Assembly: GCA_947628555.1 (NCBI GenBank)
Contig: CANRAI010000018.1
Span: forward strand, 1 to 15,623
DNA from: an uncultured Clostridia bacterium
Lineage (GTDB): Bacteria; Bacillota; Clostridia; Christensenellales; Borkfalkiaceae
Direction: 5' to 3'
DNA: 15,623 nucleotides
Position numbers and translations under genes: made by a program. Of this stretch, positions 13,253 through 15,623 are shown piece after piece (within the stretch, counting starts at the first letter, position 1; every line of letters starts with the position of its first letter). The notes beneath the pieces are model-generated. The model was not told the DNA's origin. It ran no database searches and saw only the letters and a list, made by a program, of their open reading frames with translations.

Positions 13253-13459
13253 TTAAAATTCCGTTAAACCCAACAAATAATCCGACGTAACGTCGAGAAT
13301 TGCGGCGATTTTTGCAAGAGTTTCAAGGTTCGGCTCCCCCGTCCCGTTTTCGTATCGCGCATAAGACTGTTGGCTTATATGCAGCCGTTCGGATATCTGC
13401 TGTTGGGTTAGCCCCGCGGATTTTCTTAAATCGCGCAATCTTTCCGAAAAAACTTTCAT
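13253..13459 (-). CDS. Xre/Cro-type helix-turn-helix repressor
   Basis: A 68-residue single-domain DNA-binding protein. The HTH_3 pattern is complete: FSERLRDLRKSAGLTQQQISERLHISQQSYARYENGTGEPNLETLAKIAAILDVTSDYLLG, with the recognition helix around SQQSYARYE (29-37). The start at 13459 is chosen because AAGTGA lies just upstream. An in-frame ATG at 13474 has no ribosome binding site and lies inside the palindrome at 13473-13497, and the longer frame to 13528 adds an implausible cysteine-rich extension. The gene is divergent from the lipoprotein gene at 13561. The palindrome in between is probably its operator, so it likely represses the lipoprotein gene and itself. Confidence 0.9.
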   Translation of the reverse strand: MKVFSERLRDLRKSAGLTQQQISERLHISQQSYARYENGTGEPNLETLAKIAAILDVTSDYLLGLTEF

Positions 13460-13467
13460 ATTTTCAC

Positions 13468-13497
13468 TTGACATTTTACAGCGGCGTGCTGTAAAAT
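13468..13497 (+). promoter_or_regulatory. Promoter of the His/Cys-tailed lipoprotein gene
   Basis: TTGACA (13468-13473), 18 bases, TAAAAT (13492-13497). The start is expected near 13504, about 57 bases before the ATG. The inverted repeat 13473-13497 covers the whole spacer and the -10. Confidence 0.7.
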
Positions 13498-13512
13498 ATG
13501 TATAAATACAGC
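13473..13512. promoter_or_regulatory. Candidate Xre operator: inverted repeat plus a third half-site
   Basis: ATTTTACAGC (13473-13482), five bases, GCTGTAAAAT (13488-13497) form a perfect inverted repeat. The half-site TACAGC occurs a third time at 13507-13512. All lie between the divergent Xre and lipoprotein genes, on top of the lipoprotein promoter, so binding there would block RNA polymerase. Confidence 0.65.
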
Positions 13513-13560
13513 ATTTTGTTGTGAACACGCTTTTTTACAAATGTCATACAGGAGGCAGAC

Positions 13561-14400
13561 ATGAAAAAAATTACAGCTATACTTTTGGTATGTGCAACGG
13601 CGCTATTCTGCGTGCCCGGGCTTGCCGCATGCGGCGATAAAAATGATAGCCCAGACGAAACGCCCGTTGCAGAATATACGGTTACGGAGAGCGAATGGGA
13701 GGAAGCGTTTTCCTTAAAATGGAAAAATTTGACCTATACCGTCGATATGCAGATGCATATGGGCGATGAAAATTCCGATTCCTCGCTCACCTTGCAGATG
13801 CTCGAAAATGGCAGTATCCATCAGATTACCGATGGCACGGGCTGGAGCGAATGGTATTTTATTGTAAACAACGACAACACGGTATCCTCATACCATCATT
13901 ATACAACCACGGGAGATACGTGGAAGTGCTACCCCGACGACTACACCGACCTTGAAGCCTATAATTCGGGACGTTACGGCGACGACGTGGGATATTTAAG
14001 TTATATTATTCCTTTATGTGCCGCAGACAGCAGCTCATATACGTACGACGAAGCAAATCATTGTTATACGCGTATTATGTCGGTTGAGGAGGGCATCCTC
14101 GGTCCCATACCGCTCGATTGCCCAATCGAGATAAGCTTCGAGAATAAAAAATTGACAAAAATAATAATAAGCGGTGAAGCCGAAGGAAGAGCATTTACTA
14201 TTACCCTTACCTTCTATGATTACGGCTCTACCGTAATCACACCGCCCGAGCACGCCTTTAACATCGACGAATGGGAGCACGACGAAACGGAACACTGGCA
14301 CCCTTGCATTGCAGAGGGCTGCAAAGACAAAGCCGGGCAGGAATCCCACACCTATGTTAACGGAAAATGTAAATGCGGTTTAGAACAATCCGCCGCTTAA
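13561..14400 (+). CDS. Lipoprotein with a His/Cys-rich C-terminal motif
   Basis: A 279-residue predicted lipoprotein with lipobox LAAC (C24) after a normal signal sequence. The middle (about 45-225) is beta-rich and aromatic, with paired strands such as YTVDMQMHMGDENSDSSLTLQM and AFTITLTFYDYGS, and has no family I can name. The last 49 residues form a compact His/Cys cluster: H231, H240, HWH at 245-247, C249, C254, H263, C270 and C272. This HW..C...C...H...C.C arrangement resembles short metal-binding or disulphide motifs that end many gut Firmicutes surface proteins. AGGAGG lies five to six bases before the ATG. It is the likely target of the divergent Xre repressor. Confidence 0.85.
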   Translation: MKKITAILLVCATALFCVPGLAACGDKNDSPDETPVAEYTVTESEWEEAFSLKWKNLTYTVDMQMHMGDENSDSSLTLQMLENGSIHQITDGTGWSEWYFIVNNDNTVSSYHHYTTTGDTWKCYPDDYTDLEAYNSGRYGDDVGYLSYIIPLCAADSSSYTYDEANHCYTRIMSVEEGILGPIPLDCPIEISFENKKLTKIIISGEAEGRAFTITLTFYDYGSTVITPPEHAFNIDEWEHDETEHWHPCIAEGCKDKAGQESHTYVNGKCKCGLEQSAA

Positions 14401-14433
14401 AACTTTTAAAAGCACTTGCCGCCGAACAGACCA

Positions 14434-14488
14434 CGAGGAGATTCCCTCGGTCAATCGCCCGCTTTGCGGGTCTCATATCCCTCGGAAT
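14434..14488. repeat. REP-like intergenic element
   Basis: A compact set of dyads: CGAGG/CCTCG (14434-14438 with 14445-14449), CCCGC-TTT-GCGGG (14458-14470), and ATTCC (14441-14445) facing GGAAT (14484-14488). TCCCTCGG is repeated directly (14443-14450, 14478-14485). It lies just after the lipoprotein stop codon and does not look coding. Whether it is dispersed in the genome cannot be seen in this window. Confidence 0.4.
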
Positions 14489-14526
14489 GAAAAATGTTTT
14501 AAATTGCTTTTGAAATTATCTGAAAA

Positions 14527-14553
14527 TGCGCCCGCGCGTTCCGCGCGGGCGCA
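14527..14553 (+). terminator. GC-rich hairpin with T-tract
   Basis: GCGCCCGCGCG (14528-14538), TTC, CGCGCGGGCGC (14542-14552), with a closing T-A pair, followed by AAATTTTTT. It is a plausible terminator for the lipoprotein gene, although it lies about 127 bases beyond its stop codon. Confidence 0.7.
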
Positions 14554-14576
14554 AAATTTTTTAAATGTTTACGACG

Positions 14577-14618
14577 AAAAAGGCAAGGGCGGATTCACTT
14601 CGCCCGTTAAGCCTTTTT
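14577..14618. terminator. Two-part hairpin with A/T flanks, terminator-like
   Basis: AAAAAGGC (14577-14584) pairs with GCCTTTTT (14611-14618); inside, GGGCG (14587-14591) pairs with CGCCC (14601-14605). A-run before and T-run after give a bidirectional terminator shape, but no gene ends here on either strand. Confidence 0.5.
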
Positions 14619-14633
14619 ACGACCATAGTAACC

Positions 14634-14667
14634 TCGCGAAAGCCGCGCTACCGCACGGCTTTCGCGA
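14634..14667. repeat. 12-pair hairpin in the intergenic element
   Basis: TCGCGAAAGCCG (14634-14645) pairs perfectly with CGGCTTTCGCGA (14656-14667) around a ten-base loop, followed by ACTTTTTACGA. TTTTTACGA also follows the previous hairpin (14614-14622), so the two hairpins look like repeated modules. Confidence 0.55.
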
Positions 14668-14684
14668 ACTTTTTACGAAGTCAG

Positions 14685-14805
14685 AAACCGCGGAGAAGCA
14701 AGTTATGCAAGGAAAGCGAGTATTGACAAGGGGCGCGTACACTGACGTACGTAACCCGCAGGTAAGCACAGCTTGACGCCGCAGAACGACGCTTATACGC
14801 GGTTT
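14685..14805. other. Candidate structured RNA or dispersed structured repeat
   Basis: AAACCGCG (14685-14692) pairs with CGCGGTTT (14798-14805), closing a 121-base domain. A symmetrical 3x3 internal loop is followed by AAGC (14696-14699) with GCTT (14791-14794). Inside are CGTAC-ACTGAC-GTACG (14736-14751) and AAGC-ACA-GCTT (14764-14774). An alternative long stem uses CCCGCA (14755-14760) with TGCGGG (14805-14810). There is no convincing reading frame. Strand is undetermined. Confidence 0.45.
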
Positions 14806-14821
14806 GCGGGAGCACATTAAA

Positions 14822-14847
14822 GCCGCCCGCGCAGAAGCGCGGGCGGC
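14822..14847 (-). terminator. Hairpin terminator after the hydrogenase gene
   Basis: GCCGCCCGCGC (14822-14832), AGAA, GCGCGGGCGGC (14837-14847). On the minus strand it lies 26 bases after the hydrogenase stop and is followed by TTTAATG, a short T-run. Confidence 0.65.
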
Positions 14848-14873
14848 GGAATTAAAATGTTTTAATATACAGA

Positions 14874-15623
14874 TTAGTACTTATCCCTCTGATGATAGGT
14901 CGTGTGCAAAAGCTCGTGCGACTTGTGCGACAGAGGCTTGCCGAAATACTCCTTATACAGCATCTCTACTGCGGGAGTATCGTGCGAGCAACGCAGTTTG
15001 TTCTTTTTGTCGTAATCGTAAAGCGCCTTTGCGCGGACCGCTTTAAGGTCAACCGTGTTGCGGATTTCGTCGGGAACATAGGGCTGGCCGCCGCCGTTGA
15101 TACAGCCGCCGGGGCACGCCATAATCTCTACGAAGGTGTAATTCTTTTCGCCGCTCTTTATCTGCTCGATAACCTTTCTCGCATTGCCGAGCCCGTTAGC
15201 GACGGCAACCTTAACTATCGTTCCGCCGACGTTGTATTCGGCTTCCTTAACGCCTTCGGTGCCGCGGACTTCTTTAAACTCTATGGGAGCGCCCGCGCCG
15301 CCGAGCTTGTAAGCAGCCGTTCTCAAAGCCGCTTCCATTACGCCGCCCGTTGCGCCGAATATAGCGCCCGCGCCGCTAGCTTCGCCGAAAGGCGTATCGT
15401 ATTCCGCGTCGGGAAGATTTACAAAATCTATGCCCGCTTCCTTAATCATTTTGGCAAGTTCGCGGGTGGTAAGCGCGATGTCGGTATAGTGGCCGAGCTC
15501 GTCGCGCGTAACCTCGAACTTCTTCGCCGTGCAGGGAATTACGGATACTATATACAGGTTTTCGGGTCTTATATTATTCTTTTCGCAGTAATACGTTTTA
15601 AGCACAGCCGAGAACATTTCCTG
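14874..15623 (-). CDS. [FeFe]-hydrogenase large subunit, C-terminal part only
   Basis: This is the 249-residue C-terminal part of a catalytic [FeFe]-hydrogenase, which reduces protons to H2 (or oxidises H2) at the H-cluster. The frame is open at the window edge. Of the three H-cluster motifs, the second appears as VIPCTAKKFE and the third as VEIMACPGGCINGGGQP with its two cysteine ligands; the first (TSCCPxW) lies outside. The Met that normally precedes PC in the second motif is Ile here. The C-terminal small-subunit-like domain is fused on (MLYKEYFGKPLSHKSHELLHTTY), as in monomeric and HydA/HndD-type enzymes. The N-terminal iron-sulphur domains that would reveal whether it is a ferredoxin-only or electron-bifurcating enzyme are not visible. 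A hairpin follows the stop codon. Confidence 0.95.
   Translation of the reverse strand, partial: QEMFSAVLKTYYCEKNNIRPENLYIVSVIPCTAKKFEVTRDELGHYTDIALTTRELAKMIKEAGIDFVNLPDAEYDTPFGEASGAGAIFGATGGVMEAALRTAAYKLGGAGAPIEFKEVRGTEGVKEAEYNVGGTIVKVAVANGLGNARKVIEQIKSGEKNYTFVEIMACPGGCINGGGQPYVPDEIRNTVDLKAVRAKALYDYDKKNKLRCSHDTPAVEMLYKEYFGKPLSHKSHELLHTTYHQRDKY

Noticed and set aside
13460..13528. A longer Xre protein starting at 13528 or 13474.
   Set aside because: Neither start has a ribosome binding site, both cross the operator-like dyad, and the added residues are not part of the HTH domain.
14504..14776. A 90-codon plus-strand frame across the hairpin-rich region.
   Set aside because: It runs through three strong hairpins, has no ribosome binding site and reads as low-complexity sequence without family resemblance; structure explains the region better.
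14401..14873. A CRISPR array in the repeat-rich intergenic region.
   Set aside because: The hairpins differ in sequence and there are no regularly spaced identical direct repeats with unique spacers.

Overview
The window reads as chromosomal DNA of an anaerobic member of the Firmicutes (Bacillota), most like an uncultured gut Clostridia lineage. The evidence is an AddAB-type recombination nuclease, a RuvX-DUF1292 pair, ribosomal protein L27 with a Firmicutes-style LFA pro-sequence, an [FeFe]-hydrogenase, a DtxR-family metal regulator, AGGAGG-type ribosome binding sites and TTGACA/TATAAT promoters. This placement is inference from gene families; there is no rRNA to confirm it. I saw no phage, insertion sequence, CRISPR array or tRNA.

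Layout. 1-3620 (minus) holds addB followed by the 5' part of addA, the double-strand-break repair nuclease. Divergent from addB is a lipoprotein gene of unknown function (3744-4913, plus), facing a D-2-hydroxyacid dehydrogenase (5025-5966, minus) across a hairpin terminator. Then come, all minus, a DtxR/MntR-like regulator (6247-6612), DUF1292 and ruvX (6651-7363), and a small YtxH-like membrane protein (7450-7653). A small lipoprotein gene with a consensus promoter (7818-8195, plus) faces a tandem Myb/SANT-like protein with a coiled coil (8270-8866, minus), which is divergent from an unknown cytosolic protein (8939-9868, plus). A ferritin-like four-helix protein (9965-10450, minus) precedes the rplU-rpmA operon with a candidate L21 leader (10590-11401) and a GNAT acetyltransferase (11489-11983). 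A DUF697 membrane protein (12056-13153, minus) and a small Xre repressor (13253-13459, minus) follow. The repressor is divergent from a lipoprotein with a His/Cys-rich tail (13561-14400, plus). A 470-base stretch packed with hairpins (14401-14873) separates this from the C-terminal part of an [FeFe]-hydrogenase (14874-15623, minus).

The genes are mostly single-gene or two-gene housekeeping units, separated by long, nearly perfect GC-rich hairpins that serve as terminators, several of them bidirectional. Two regulatory themes stand out. First, addB, dtxR and ruvX each have a TATAAT box ending exactly six bases before the ATG and no ribosome binding site, which predicts leaderless mRNAs; other genes in the window have ordinary leaders. 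Second, two lipoprotein promoters carry perfect inverted repeats over the promoter elements; one of these lies beside a divergent Xre repressor gene and is probably its operator.

The least explained DNA is 14401-14873. It contains a long-range paired, roughly 120-base fold (14685-14805) that looks like a structured RNA or a dispersed repeat rather than a gene.
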